Shown here in pieces: positions 8,086 to 15,638 of a DNA stretch of 36,324 nt. Numbering within the stretch: the first letter of the stretch is position 1; each line of letters starts with the position of its first letter. The DNA comes from Staphylococcus ureilyticus (GTDB lineage Bacteria > Bacillota > Bacilli > Staphylococcales > Staphylococcaceae), in NCBI RefSeq assembly GCF_002902235.1, contig NZ_PPRL01000007.1, positions 1-36,324 on the forward strand, in the 5' to 3' direction. The notes beneath the pieces are model-generated. The model was not told the origin of the DNA and searched no databases. It worked only from the letters and a program-made list of their open reading frames with translations. A program made the translations under genes and the position numbers.

Positions 8086-9330
8086 ATGACAGAAAACAAT
8101 AACTTAGTAACTTCGACTCAAGAAATTATGAAAGAAGCCTTACATAAATTAGGGTTTGACGATGGTATGTATGAACTTGTCAAAGAACCTTTAAGATTTT
8201 TAGAAATACGAATTCCTGTGCGTATGGATGATGGCACCGTTAAAACTTTTAAAGGCTATCGTGCACAACACAATCAAGCCGTAGGACCTACCAAAGGTGG
8301 TATCCGCTTCCATCCTGATGTGAATGTTGAAGAAGTGAAAGCATTATCCATGTGGATGACAATGAAGTGCGGCATCACAAACTTACCTTTTGGTGGTGGC
8401 AAAGGTGGTGTCATATGTGATCCAAGAGAAATGAGTAATTTAGAACTAGAACGTTTATCACGTGGTTATGTTAAAGCTATTTCACAATTTGTAGGACCTG
8501 CCAGTGATATTCCAGCACCAGATGTTTATACAAACCCACAAATCATGTCTTGGATGATGGACGAATACAGTAAAATCAACCGTTCAAATGCATTTGCATT
8601 TATTACAGGCAAACCGCTTTCATTAGGTGGTTCACAAGGACGTAATCGCGCCACTGCGCTAGGTGCTGTAATCACAATTGAAGAAGCTGCGAAACATCGA
8701 AATATTAATATCGAAGGTTCTCGTGTAGCGATTCAAGGTTTTGGCAATGCCGGAAGTTTTATTGCTAAAATTTTGCATGATAAAGGGGCTAAAATTGTCG
8801 CGATATCAGAAAGTCGAGGCGCTTTATATAATCCTGAGGGGCTGGATATTGAACATCTTCTAGCATTAAAAGAACAACATGGTCGTGTAACACCATTATT
8901 TGAAGACGTCATTCCTAATGAAAAATTATTTGAACTCGACTGCGACATTTTGATTCCTGCTGCACTATCTAATCAAATTACAGAAACAAACGCTCATTTA
9001 ATTCAAGCTAAGATTGTGGCAGAAGCAGCTAATGGCCCTACGACACAAGAAGCAACTAAAATATTAACCCACCGTGACGTTTTAATCATACCAGATGTAC
9101 TTGCTAGTGCAGGTGGTGTAACAGTGTCTTACTTCGAATGGGTGCAAAATAATCAAGGCTATTATTGGTCGGAAGAAGAAATCATCACGAAACTTGAAGA
9201 AAAAATGGTTGAAGCATTTAATAAAATTTATGATTTAGCAGAAAATAGAAAAATGGATATGCGCTTAGCAGCTTATGTTGTAGGACTAAAACGTACAGCT
9301 GAAGCTACGCGTTTCCGTGGTTGGGCATAA
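8086..9330 (+). CDS. gluD: NAD(P)-dependent glutamate dehydrogenase
   Basis: Interconverts glutamate with 2-oxoglutarate and ammonia; the GudB/RocG/GluD type in firmicutes is mainly catabolic. The 414-residue protein has the family order. First comes the substrate domain with GPTKGGIRFHPDV and the lysine-bearing KCGITNLPFGGGKGG. Next is PAPDVYTNPQIMSWMMDEY, then a Rossmann domain with GFGNAGSF and a late ASAGGVTVSYFEW. I choose ATG 8086 (MTENNNLVTS) because GAGGAG sits 6 bases before it; the in-frame ATG at 8068 lies upstream of that site and lacks one of its own. It is followed by a strong terminator, so it is transcribed apart from the ureohydrolase-transporter pair. Whether it is the only GDH or a second copy cannot be told here. 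Confidence 0.93.
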   Translation: MTENNNLVTSTQEIMKEALHKLGFDDGMYELVKEPLRFLEIRIPVRMDDGTVKTFKGYRAQHNQAVGPTKGGIRFHPDVNVEEVKALSMWMTMKCGITNLPFGGGKGGVICDPREMSNLELERLSRGYVKAISQFVGPASDIPAPDVYTNPQIMSWMMDEYSKINRSNAFAFITGKPLSLGGSQGRNRATALGAVITIEEAAKHRNINIEGSRVAIQGFGNAGSFIAKILHDKGAKIVAISESRGALYNPEGLDIEHLLALKEQHGRVTPLFEDVIPNEKLFELDCDILIPAALSNQITETNAHLIQAKIVAEAANGPTTQEATKILTHRDVLIIPDVLASAGGVTVSYFEWVQNNQGYYWSEEEIITKLEEKMVEAFNKIYDLAENRKMDMRLAAYVVGLKRTAEATRFRGWA

Positions 9331-9357
9331 TACTTTATCTCTCTTCCACGTTGCAAC

Positions 9358-9390
9358 AAGCTGATTCAAATTTGAATCAGCTTTTTTTTA
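9358..9390 (+). terminator. Terminator of the glutamate dehydrogenase gene
   Basis: A perfect inverted repeat, AGCTGATTCAAA and its complement (9359-9382), is followed by eight T residues. It starts about 28 bases past the stop codon. Confidence 0.92.
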
Positions 9391-9493
9391 TACCTTAGTT
9401 TTTACACTCAGACTAAATTTCTATATAAAAATACTTTCCTATTGAAATATTTACATTTCCAAAAGGTTTAAAAATAGAATTTTCTGAATTTAT

Positions 9494-9522
9494 TTGAAAT
9501 AAAAAATTATCCAATATATACT
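9494..9522 (+). promoter_or_regulatory. Promoter of the ureohydrolase-transporter pair
   Basis: TTGAAA (9494-9499), 17 bases, then TATACT (9517-9522). It follows the GDH terminator and is about 30 bases upstream of the ureohydrolase start, which marks a separate transcription unit. Confidence 0.7.
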
Positions 9523-9551
9523 TATTTACAACAAAGGGGAGGTTATACATT

Positions 9552-10496
9552 ATGAAAAACAATATTTATGGTAATGTACCATGCTTTTTAAATAGTAAAA
9601 ATCTTACATCTACAGATAATTTAGATACAGATGTCATAATTTATGGTGCACCTTTTGAAGGTGAAAGTACTTGGGGTGACTATACTGGCGTTGAGTTAGG
9701 TCCAAAGCAAATTAGAGTTTGCTCAGCTCGTTACAGTCAATATTTACCAGAATTAAATCATATTGATATTAGTGAACATTTAACAATGGGCGATGTAGGT
9801 GATGTGCCATTTGTTGCACACAATAATCAACAAAGCTACGAAAACATTGAAAAATTCACTAAAAAGCTATGGGAAAGCGAGAAATTTTTAGTTGGTTTTG
9901 GTGGTGAACATGGTGTCACTTACCCTATCCTTAAGTCACTGGCGGAAACGGGTAAAAAAGTGGGTATTATACATTTGGATGCGCATTATGATAACATGCC
10001 CGATTACGAAGGAGAACCCTACGCCCGTAACACTCCATTCATGAGACTATACGAAACAGATGGTATACGTAATGAAAGTATCATTCATACAGGTATTCAT
10101 GGTCCTAGAAACAAACCTGAGACAGGTCGTTACGCTCAAGAAGCTGGTGCAGTAACACTTACAATCAATGATATTAGAGCCGCTAAGGATTTAAAACAAT
10201 ATGCTAGAGATATTTATGCACAGGCGAGTAAAGATGTAGATGTCGTATATTTAACCATTTGCAGTGATGTATTAGACTTTGCCTTCAATCCAGGTGGCCC
10301 AGTAGATGGCAATGGACTAAGTTCTTATGAGCTATTAACAATGATATATGAGTTTGGTGCATTAGGCTTATGTGGTATGGATTATGTTGAAGTTTACCCA
10401 ATGCAAGACGCTAACCAGAACTCTGCCCACTTCGTTTCAACAGCTGTATTATATGTACTTGCGGGACATGTGAATTATTTAAATAACACAAAATAA
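9552..10496 (+). CDS. Ureohydrolase (arginase/agmatinase/formimidoylglutamase family)
   Basis: Family members use two metal ions to cut guanidino or formimino groups, releasing urea or formamide. This 314-residue protein keeps most metal ligands: H120 in GGEHG, then D143, H145 and D147 in DAHYD. The third motif, SxDxD in arginases, reads TICSD here, so the first aspartate is C237 and the second is D239. From memory, staphylococcal HutG formimidoylglutamases also have a TIC-x-D motif, so the cysteine may mark that branch and not a dead enzyme. Formiminoglutamate as substrate would fit the glutamate dehydrogenase upstream, but agmatine, guanidinobutyrate or guanidine remain possible. A strong AAGGGGAGG precedes the ATG. 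A transporter gene follows after 16 bases, clearly in the same operon. Confidence 0.8.
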   Translation: MKNNIYGNVPCFLNSKNLTSTDNLDTDVIIYGAPFEGESTWGDYTGVELGPKQIRVCSARYSQYLPELNHIDISEHLTMGDVGDVPFVAHNNQQSYENIEKFTKKLWESEKFLVGFGGEHGVTYPILKSLAETGKKVGIIHLDAHYDNMPDYEGEPYARNTPFMRLYETDGIRNESIIHTGIHGPRNKPETGRYAQEAGAVTLTINDIRAAKDLKQYARDIYAQASKDVDVVYLTICSDVLDFAFNPGGPVDGNGLSSYELLTMIYEFGALGLCGMDYVEVYPMQDANQNSAHFVSTAVLYVLAGHVNYLNNTK

Positions 10497-10512
10497 ATGA
10501 GGGGTGATGACA

Positions 10513-11733
10513 TTGGTCAAAAATGTAAGGAAGATTATTAAATCTCTCGGTCCTGGTATGATTATCACCGCTTCATTTATAGGTCCCGGAACCGTTACAA
10601 CGATGACACAAGGTGGTGCGGGGTTTGGTTATAGCTTGTTATGGGCTGTTGTATTCTCAATTGTTGCAACCATCGTACTCCAAGAAATGATTATTCGACT
10701 ATCTCTTGTAACAAGAGAAGGTTTAGGCGAAGCGATACAAGAATTATTCGCTCATAAAGTAGGAAAACTAATCATTGTATGGTTTACATTAATAGCTGTA
10801 ACCATTGGTTGTGCCGCTTACATCAGTGGCGATTTAATTGGAACTTCACTTGGTGCAGCATATCTATTAAATTTACCAGAAAACCTAGTAGCACCTATCA
10901 TCGGCTTTATTATTTTACTCATTGGGTTATTTGGTAATTATAAATTTTTAGAAAAAATAATGATTTTCCTGATGGTCATCATGGGCATTATCTTTATTAC
11001 AACTATGATCGTCATTAAGCCTGATATTTTTGGTATTTTAAAAGGTGTATTTGTACCTACGATTCCGAACGGTTCTATAATAACTGTTATAGCATTAATT
11101 GGAACGACTGTAGTTCCTTATAATTTCTTCATTCACTCCACTGCGGTACACGAACGTTTTAATGGTATAAAAGAACTCAAATTTGCGCGTTGGGATACTA
11201 TTATTTCGATTACTGTTGGCGGTATTATTTCAGCGGCTATTCTTATTGCTGCTGCCACATTAATTCGTGGTGACGAAGTCAAAAGTATTATACAGCTTTC
11301 TGGCCCACTCAAACCTGTTTTAGGCGATGCTGCCCCCTTTGCAATTAGCATTGGTTTGTTTGCAGCCGGGCTTTCATCTGCCATTGCTTCCCCTACCGGA
11401 GCGGCAGCTACAATAAGCAGCTTATTAGGGTGGAAAGGTGGCATGGAAAGCAAAAAGTACAAGATTGTCTTTACCGTCATTATCCTTATTGGTATTACAA
11501 CATCCTCACTCGGATTTGAACCATTAGAAGTATTGTTAGTGGCACAAGCCTTAAATGGTATTATTTTACCTGTTGTTGCTATATTAATCTTTATTATCAT
11601 CAACAAGAAAAATTTAATGGGCCGTTTTGTTAATAATGTTTGGCTTAATATCATCGGTCTTGTCGTCGTTTTAATCGTTACTTTCTTAGGCCTTTATAGT
11701 CTGGTCGACGCAATTACTAGCTTTCTATCTTAA
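10513..11733 (+). CDS. Nramp-fold transporter with altered metal site
   Basis: An approximately 406-residue, eleven- to twelve-helix membrane protein of the Nramp (SLC11) fold. Canonical Nramps take up Mn or Fe through a DPGN motif in helix 1 and an MPHN motif in helix 6. Here the matching segments read GPGT (residues 24-27) and VPYN (201-204). The metal-binding Asp, Asn and Met are all replaced, so manganese transport is doubtful. B. subtilis YcsG, an Nramp-like protein encoded with 5-oxoprolinase genes, is a precedent for such proteins in amino-compound gene clusters. I infer that this one may import the substrate of the adjacent ureohydrolase. GAGGGG (10499-10504) is 8 bases before TTG 10513, which I take as the start; GTG 10504 and ATG 10507 are too close to it. 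Confidence 0.78.
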   Translation: MVKNVRKIIKSLGPGMIITASFIGPGTVTTMTQGGAGFGYSLLWAVVFSIVATIVLQEMIIRLSLVTREGLGEAIQELFAHKVGKLIIVWFTLIAVTIGCAAYISGDLIGTSLGAAYLLNLPENLVAPIIGFIILLIGLFGNYKFLEKIMIFLMVIMGIIFITTMIVIKPDIFGILKGVFVPTIPNGSIITVIALIGTTVVPYNFFIHSTAVHERFNGIKELKFARWDTIISITVGGIISAAILIAAATLIRGDEVKSIIQLSGPLKPVLGDAAPFAISIGLFAAGLSSAIASPTGAAATISSLLGWKGGMESKKYKIVFTVIILIGITTSSLGFEPLEVLLVAQALNGIILPVVAILIFIIINKKNLMGRFVNNVWLNIIGLVVVLIVTFLGLYSLVDAITSFLS

Positions 11734-11735
11734 AT

Positions 11736-11787
11736 AAAAAAGACGTATAGTCCAATTATTTACAAAATTGGTTACTATACGTCTTTT
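11736..11787. terminator. Bidirectional terminator
   Basis: AAAAGACGTATAGT pairs with ACTATACGTCTTTT around an inner CCAATT/AATTGG hairpin. A-rich and T-rich flanks on both sides let it serve the plus-strand transporter and the convergent minus-strand YkvI-like gene. Confidence 0.88.
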
Positions 11788-11804
11788 ATTTATGTTTTTA
11801 GTGA

Positions 11805-12878
11805 TTACATTAAACGTTTTTCACTAAATTTATTATAAACCCATCTAACTAATAGTGCAGCACTGATAAACAGACCGATATAACCGAATGTTTTAAACAC
11901 GAAATTCACTAGATCGACAAAGCCAATAAAACTTAAGATAAAAGCCACAATTAAAGAAATTGTTAAAAGTGCAACATACCCTTTACTACTTGGTCGTGTA
12001 AATCTGCTTAAAAATGGATACAACATACCGATACAGCTATTGAAAATAACACCAATCATCACCGCCGACATAAATACACCTATATAAGGATGTATATCAT
12101 TTGCCAATAATAATGTAGGAATGTCTACACTATTAGCATTGTGGATATTAGCCATTAATCCACACGTCATAATTAATAACAATATACTAAAAGATAGGCC
12201 ACCATAAAATGCTCCCCTGCGTGCTGTTTTATGACTCATAGCATCACTACCAACGATGGTTAGGAAGCTAAAGCTATTGCCAATGATTAATCCTCCATAA
12301 ACAATTGCATCCCACCACCATACGGAACTAGACGTTTTAGATGGTTTTGTGTATTGTTCTGCCTCTGAAAATGGAATTGTAGGATTGATAATATTATAGC
12401 CGGCAATCACTAAAACTGCGATGACTAAAAATGGTGTCACTACACTTAATATTGTCATGATTTTATTAAACCTAAGTTGTAGTACAATAAAAAGTAAAAT
12501 TACAATTGCCAATGAACCTGTCCACATTGGAAGACCAAATCCTTGATAAAGTGCAGAGCCGCCGCCCGCAATCATAACAACAGTTAAACCAAATAAAAAG
12601 AAAATAGTTAAATAATCTATAATCTTACCTACATATTTTCCGAAAATATGGTTCAATGAAATTTCATATGTATTCGCATCCAAGCGATAACCAATTTTTG
12701 AAATTTGCCTAGTCGCAAACGTTACAATAATACCTGTAAGAATTACTGCAATATATGCATAGTTTCCATGGTTAACAAAGAATTGTAATAGTTCTTGGCC
12801 CGTTGTGAATCCTGCGCCAACAATAAAACTAAGATAAGCGAGCGCAGTCTTAACTGCTGCCTTATTATCTTTACTCAT
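11805..12878 (-). CDS. YkvI-family membrane protein (LeuT-fold carrier-like)
   Basis: A 357-residue integral membrane protein with about ten helices, of the family containing B. subtilis YkvI and annotated as a branched-chain amino acid carrier-like protein. The first helix contains the unwound-helix motif FIVGAGFTTGQE, typical of LeuT/APC-fold transporters. An extracellular stretch around SKTSSSVWWWDAIVYGG separates the halves. AAGGGG lies about 11 bases before the ATG. The substrate is not known for this family as far as I recall. It is monocistronic and ends at a shared terminator. Confidence 0.78.
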   Translation of the reverse strand: MSKDNKAAVKTALAYLSFIVGAGFTTGQELLQFFVNHGNYAYIAVILTGIIVTFATRQISKIGYRLDANTYEISLNHIFGKYVGKIIDYLTIFFLFGLTVVMIAGGGSALYQGFGLPMWTGSLAIVILLFIVLQLRFNKIMTILSVVTPFLVIAVLVIAGYNIINPTIPFSEAEQYTKPSKTSSSVWWWDAIVYGGLIIGNSFSFLTIVGSDAMSHKTARRGAFYGGLSFSILLLIMTCGLMANIHNANSVDIPTLLLANDIHPYIGVFMSAVMIGVIFNSCIGMLYPFLSRFTRPSSKGYVALLTISLIVAFILSFIGFVDLVNFVFKTFGYIGLFISAALLVRWVYNKFSEKRLM

Positions 12879-12988
12879 TGATCATACATCCCCTTCGAAG
12901 TTAGTTACTATGTACTATTTATCAGGTTTTCAAAACAAACAATCATTGTGCTAAAAGATTAAAAATACATATGTCGAAGCAAACAAGA

Positions 12989-13033
12989 GCGAGACAAACA
13001 TCATACTTTTCTAGTAGATTCCTTTGTCCCGCC
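12989..13033 (-). repeat. GCGGGACAAA-type staphylococcal intergenic hairpin
   Basis: On the minus strand GCGGGACAAA pairs with TTTGTCTCGC with one G-U wobble. On the plus strand the same position is a mismatch, which favours minus-strand RNA. Hairpins beginning with a GGGACA core are common between staphylococcal genes. A related GGCTG/CAGCC hairpin recurs at 25030. Confidence 0.55.
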
Positions 13034-13037
13034 CAAC

Positions 13038-13080
13038 AAAAGTAACTAGGATGAATGTACAGTTCATCTAGTCAACTTTT
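13038..13080 (-). terminator. Hairpin downstream of the sugar porter remnant
   Basis: AAAAGT-a-ACTAG-g-ATGAA pairs with TTCATCTAGT-ca-ACTTTT around a 7-base loop. On the minus strand it is followed by TTTTG. It would end transcripts from the sugar porter remnant at 13160. Confidence 0.55.
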
Positions 13081-13159
13081 CACTTCATTCAACATATAAC
13101 AATCATATCAAGGCCATTTAGCGATGCTTAGAAAACATCACAACACTTTAAATTTCAAC

Positions 13160-13640
13160 CTAAATAGCTCCTGCCTCTTCTAAATTTTTCCCTTTTGTTT
13201 CCGGTGCCATATAAATCGACAGTATAAAACCAATAAATAATAGTGCCGATGAAATATACATTGTTACACTTAATCCATAATTTTCTAAAATCATCGGAAA
13301 GAAAAATATACTTAAAGCAGATGCTAATCGACTCACAGTAGTAGTAAAACCTCCACCTGTACCACGTACATATGTAGGGAATAGTTCATATGGATAAATC
13401 CATTGATGACTGCCCATAGCTGTATTGAAAATACCGTAAATAATAAATAGTACAAGTATCATTAAAAATGGAGCCTTGCCACCAGATACTATACCTAATG
13501 ATAACAAAGCTAGCGCAGTAATCAAGAAGGGCCATATCAAAGTAGGTCTTCTTCCATATTTTTCAACTAAGTATAATGCTGGAAAAATACCTATTAAATA
13601 AAACATATTGATAGCAAATATTTTTTCCGTCCTAATTAGA
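13160..13640 (-). pseudogene. C-terminal remnant of an MFS sugar porter
   Basis: The readable part (about 148 residues from ATG 13606) matches only the last third of a sugar/proton symporter of about 450 residues. It has the YGRRPTLIW loop after helix 8, the ELFPTYVRGTGGG loop and the closing PETKGKNLEE signature. Homologous reading seems to continue a few codons upstream of the ATG (IFAIN) and then dissolves into non-coding sequence near 13640. No ribosome binding site precedes the ATG. The first seven or so helices are missing, so the protein cannot transport. I read it as a 5'-deleted pseudogene beside the end of the glucuronate operon. Confidence 0.82.
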
Positions 13641-13717
13641 AGACGTATTATATCGCAATAATATTACTTACCATGACACATAGAATTACAACAATGTTAA
13701 CCAGACAATCAAACAAA

Positions 13718-13762
13718 AAAATCAACACTTTCATCCTTATAACAATGAAAGTGTTGATTTTT
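13718..13762 (-). terminator. Terminator of the glucuronate operon
   Basis: A perfect 16-bp stem (AAATCAACACTTTCAT with its complement) flanked by T-rich sequence on both strands. It lies about 24 bases past the uxuB stop codon and closes the eight-gene operon. Confidence 0.9.
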
Positions 13763-13783
13763 ATTTGATTTATTTTATTTAAT

Positions 13784-14605
13784 TTATACGCCAGAATATG
13801 ATGAGAAGCCACCATCTACTGGAACCACAATACCTGTTACAAAACCGCTCATATCATGGTCCATTAACCAATACAATGTACCTAAAATATCTTCAGGTAC
13901 ACCAAAACGATCCATTGGCGTTTGTGAAAGAATTTTTTGAGCACGTTCTGAATAAGAACCGTCTTCATTTCTTAGCAATGCCTTATTTTGATTTGTTTCG
14001 AAAAATCCTGGTGCAATTGCATTAACACGAATTTGTCCTGCAAAATAAGTGCTCAACCATTGAGTAAAGTTACTTACTGAAGCTTTTGCACCGCTGTAGG
14101 CTGGAATTTTTGTCAACGGCGTAAAGGCGTTCATAGATGAAATATTGATAATTGTTCCTGTTTCAGATGCCACAACATCTTTGCCGAATACTTGTGATGG
14201 TAAAAATGTTCCAGTATAGTTTAATTTAAATACATTATCTACACCTTCTTCTGTAAGATCAAAGAACGTTTTGTCGCCTGCTTTATCGTACATTTCATCA
14301 TTCGTTGTCGCATCAGGATGATTACCACCGGCGCCATTGATAAGTATTGTAATTGCACCAAATTTATCATTGAATGTTTGTTTCGCTTGCTCTAAAGCTG
14401 ATTTATCTAGCACATCTGCAACGAGCGCTACAGTTTGTTGTCTATTTTTATCAATTTCATCTTGTAATTCTATAATTTTGTCTTCTGAACGACCTAATAT
14501 ACCCACATTAGCACCTTTTTCTACAAGTGCTTTGACAAAAGTAGAACCAATCACACCTGTCGCACCTGTAATAACGACATTAACACCTTTGAATTGTGTT
14601 GCCAT
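13784..14605 (-). CDS. uxuB: D-mannonate oxidoreductase (fructuronate reductase), SDR type
   Basis: Reduces D-fructuronate to D-mannonate with NAD(P)H, the second step of glucuronate breakdown. The 273-residue protein is a classical short-chain dehydrogenase. It has TGATGVIG near the N terminus, NGAGG after strand 4, a catalytic serine in INISSMN, Y-x3-K in AYSGAKAS, and PGF after strand 6. It belongs to the SDR group used by bacilli (YjmF) instead of the longer proteobacterial UxuB. Its ATG overlaps the last base of the uxuA stop codon (TAATG), and AAGGAG lies 10 bases upstream. The substrate is assigned from operon context, since SDR sequence alone would not decide it. Confidence 0.88.
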   Translation of the reverse strand: MATQFKGVNVVITGATGVIGSTFVKALVEKGANVGILGRSEDKIIELQDEIDKNRQQTVALVADVLDKSALEQAKQTFNDKFGAITILINGAGGNHPDATTNDEMYDKAGDKTFFDLTEEGVDNVFKLNYTGTFLPSQVFGKDVVASETGTIINISSMNAFTPLTKIPAYSGAKASVSNFTQWLSTYFAGQIRVNAIAPGFFETNQNKALLRNEDGSYSERAQKILSQTPMDRFGVPEDILGTLYWLMDHDMSGFVTGIVVPVDGGFSSYSGV

Positions 14606-15636
14606 TATTTACTCACTCCTTCTATTAAGCCATTAATATAAGTTGCACCTAAAGCTCTATCAAACAAGCCATAACCAGCTTTACCTGTTTCTCCCCAGAT
14701 CATACGTCCATGGTCAGGTCTGATAGTCCCTTTGTAATCAATATCTCTCAGTGCTTCAGTAACAGCTTTCATATCTACTGAGCCATCTTTAGATAAGTGG
14801 CCTGTTTCTATAAATGAATTATCACCAATACGTTTAACATTGCGCATGTGTACAAAATGAATGTGATCACCAAATGTACGAATCATATTCGGTAAATCGT
14901 TTTCTGCTAATGAACCTAATGAACCAGTACAGAAACAAATACCATTATGTGTATCATTACTAATAGCTAATAAGCGTTCGTAGCTTTCTTTGTTTTTAAT
15001 GATACGTGGTATGCCAAATATCGGCCAAGGTGGATCGTCCGGATGTATCGCCAGATCCACATCATGTTCGATAGCAGTTGGTAACACAGCATCTAAGAAG
15101 TACTTCAGATTGTCCCATAATTGTTCATCTGAGGTTTCACGATAGGATGTAATCAGTTGATTCATCTCTTCACGCGAGTAACTTTCATCCCAACCTGGTA
15201 GATTTAAATTCGTCGTTAGCGGATCAATATCTTTAATTTGATCATGGTTATAAATCAGTGTATTGGAACCATCTGACAAGTCATAGTCTAATTGTGAACG
15301 TGTCCAATCAAATACCGGCATAAAGTTATAAGTTACTGTTTTAACACCATTTTCTGCGAGATTAATCAATGAAGTTTTATAGTTTTCAATGAGTTGATCG
15401 CGTTTCTCTGTACCAAGCTTTATTTCCTCACTGACAGGTAAACTTTCTACAACTTCAAATTTCAAACCTGCATCTTCAATTGACTGCTTTAATGCTGCAA
15501 TTCTTTCTTTAGTCCAAACTTCTCCAACTGGAATGTCATAAATTGCTGTAACAATTTGTTTCATATCTGGAATTTGTCTAATATTATTTAATGTTACTGG
15601 GTCATCTTCCCCATACCAACGAAATGATATTTCCAT
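14605..15636 (-). CDS. uxuA: Mannonate dehydratase
   Basis: Dehydrates D-mannonate to 2-keto-3-deoxy-D-gluconate (KDG) in a xylose-isomerase-like TIM barrel that uses a divalent metal. The 343-residue protein carries conserved UxuA segments: FRWYGEDDPV at the start, YNFMPVFDWTRSQLDY, the metal/substrate motif IHPDDPPWPIFGIPRI, and the closing RPDHGRMIWGE. Its ribosome binding site GAGGAGG lies inside the last codons of uxaC and only 2 bases separate the genes, so translation is probably coupled. Confidence 0.95.
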   Translation of the reverse strand: MEISFRWYGEDDPVTLNNIRQIPDMKQIVTAIYDIPVGEVWTKERIAALKQSIEDAGLKFEVVESLPVSEEIKLGTEKRDQLIENYKTSLINLAENGVKTVTYNFMPVFDWTRSQLDYDLSDGSNTLIYNHDQIKDIDPLTTNLNLPGWDESYSREEMNQLITSYRETSDEQLWDNLKYFLDAVLPTAIEHDVDLAIHPDDPPWPIFGIPRIIKNKESYERLLAISNDTHNGICFCTGSLGSLAENDLPNMIRTFGDHIHFVHMRNVKRIGDNSFIETGHLSKDGSVDMKAVTEALRDIDYKGTIRPDHGRMIWGETGKAGYGLFDRALGATYINGLIEGVSK

Positions 15637-15638
15637 GG

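Noticed and set aside
11133-11654. Minus-strand 173-codon frame opposite the Nramp-like gene
   Set aside because: It is antisense to a clear membrane protein gene and has no ribosome binding site or recognisable domain.
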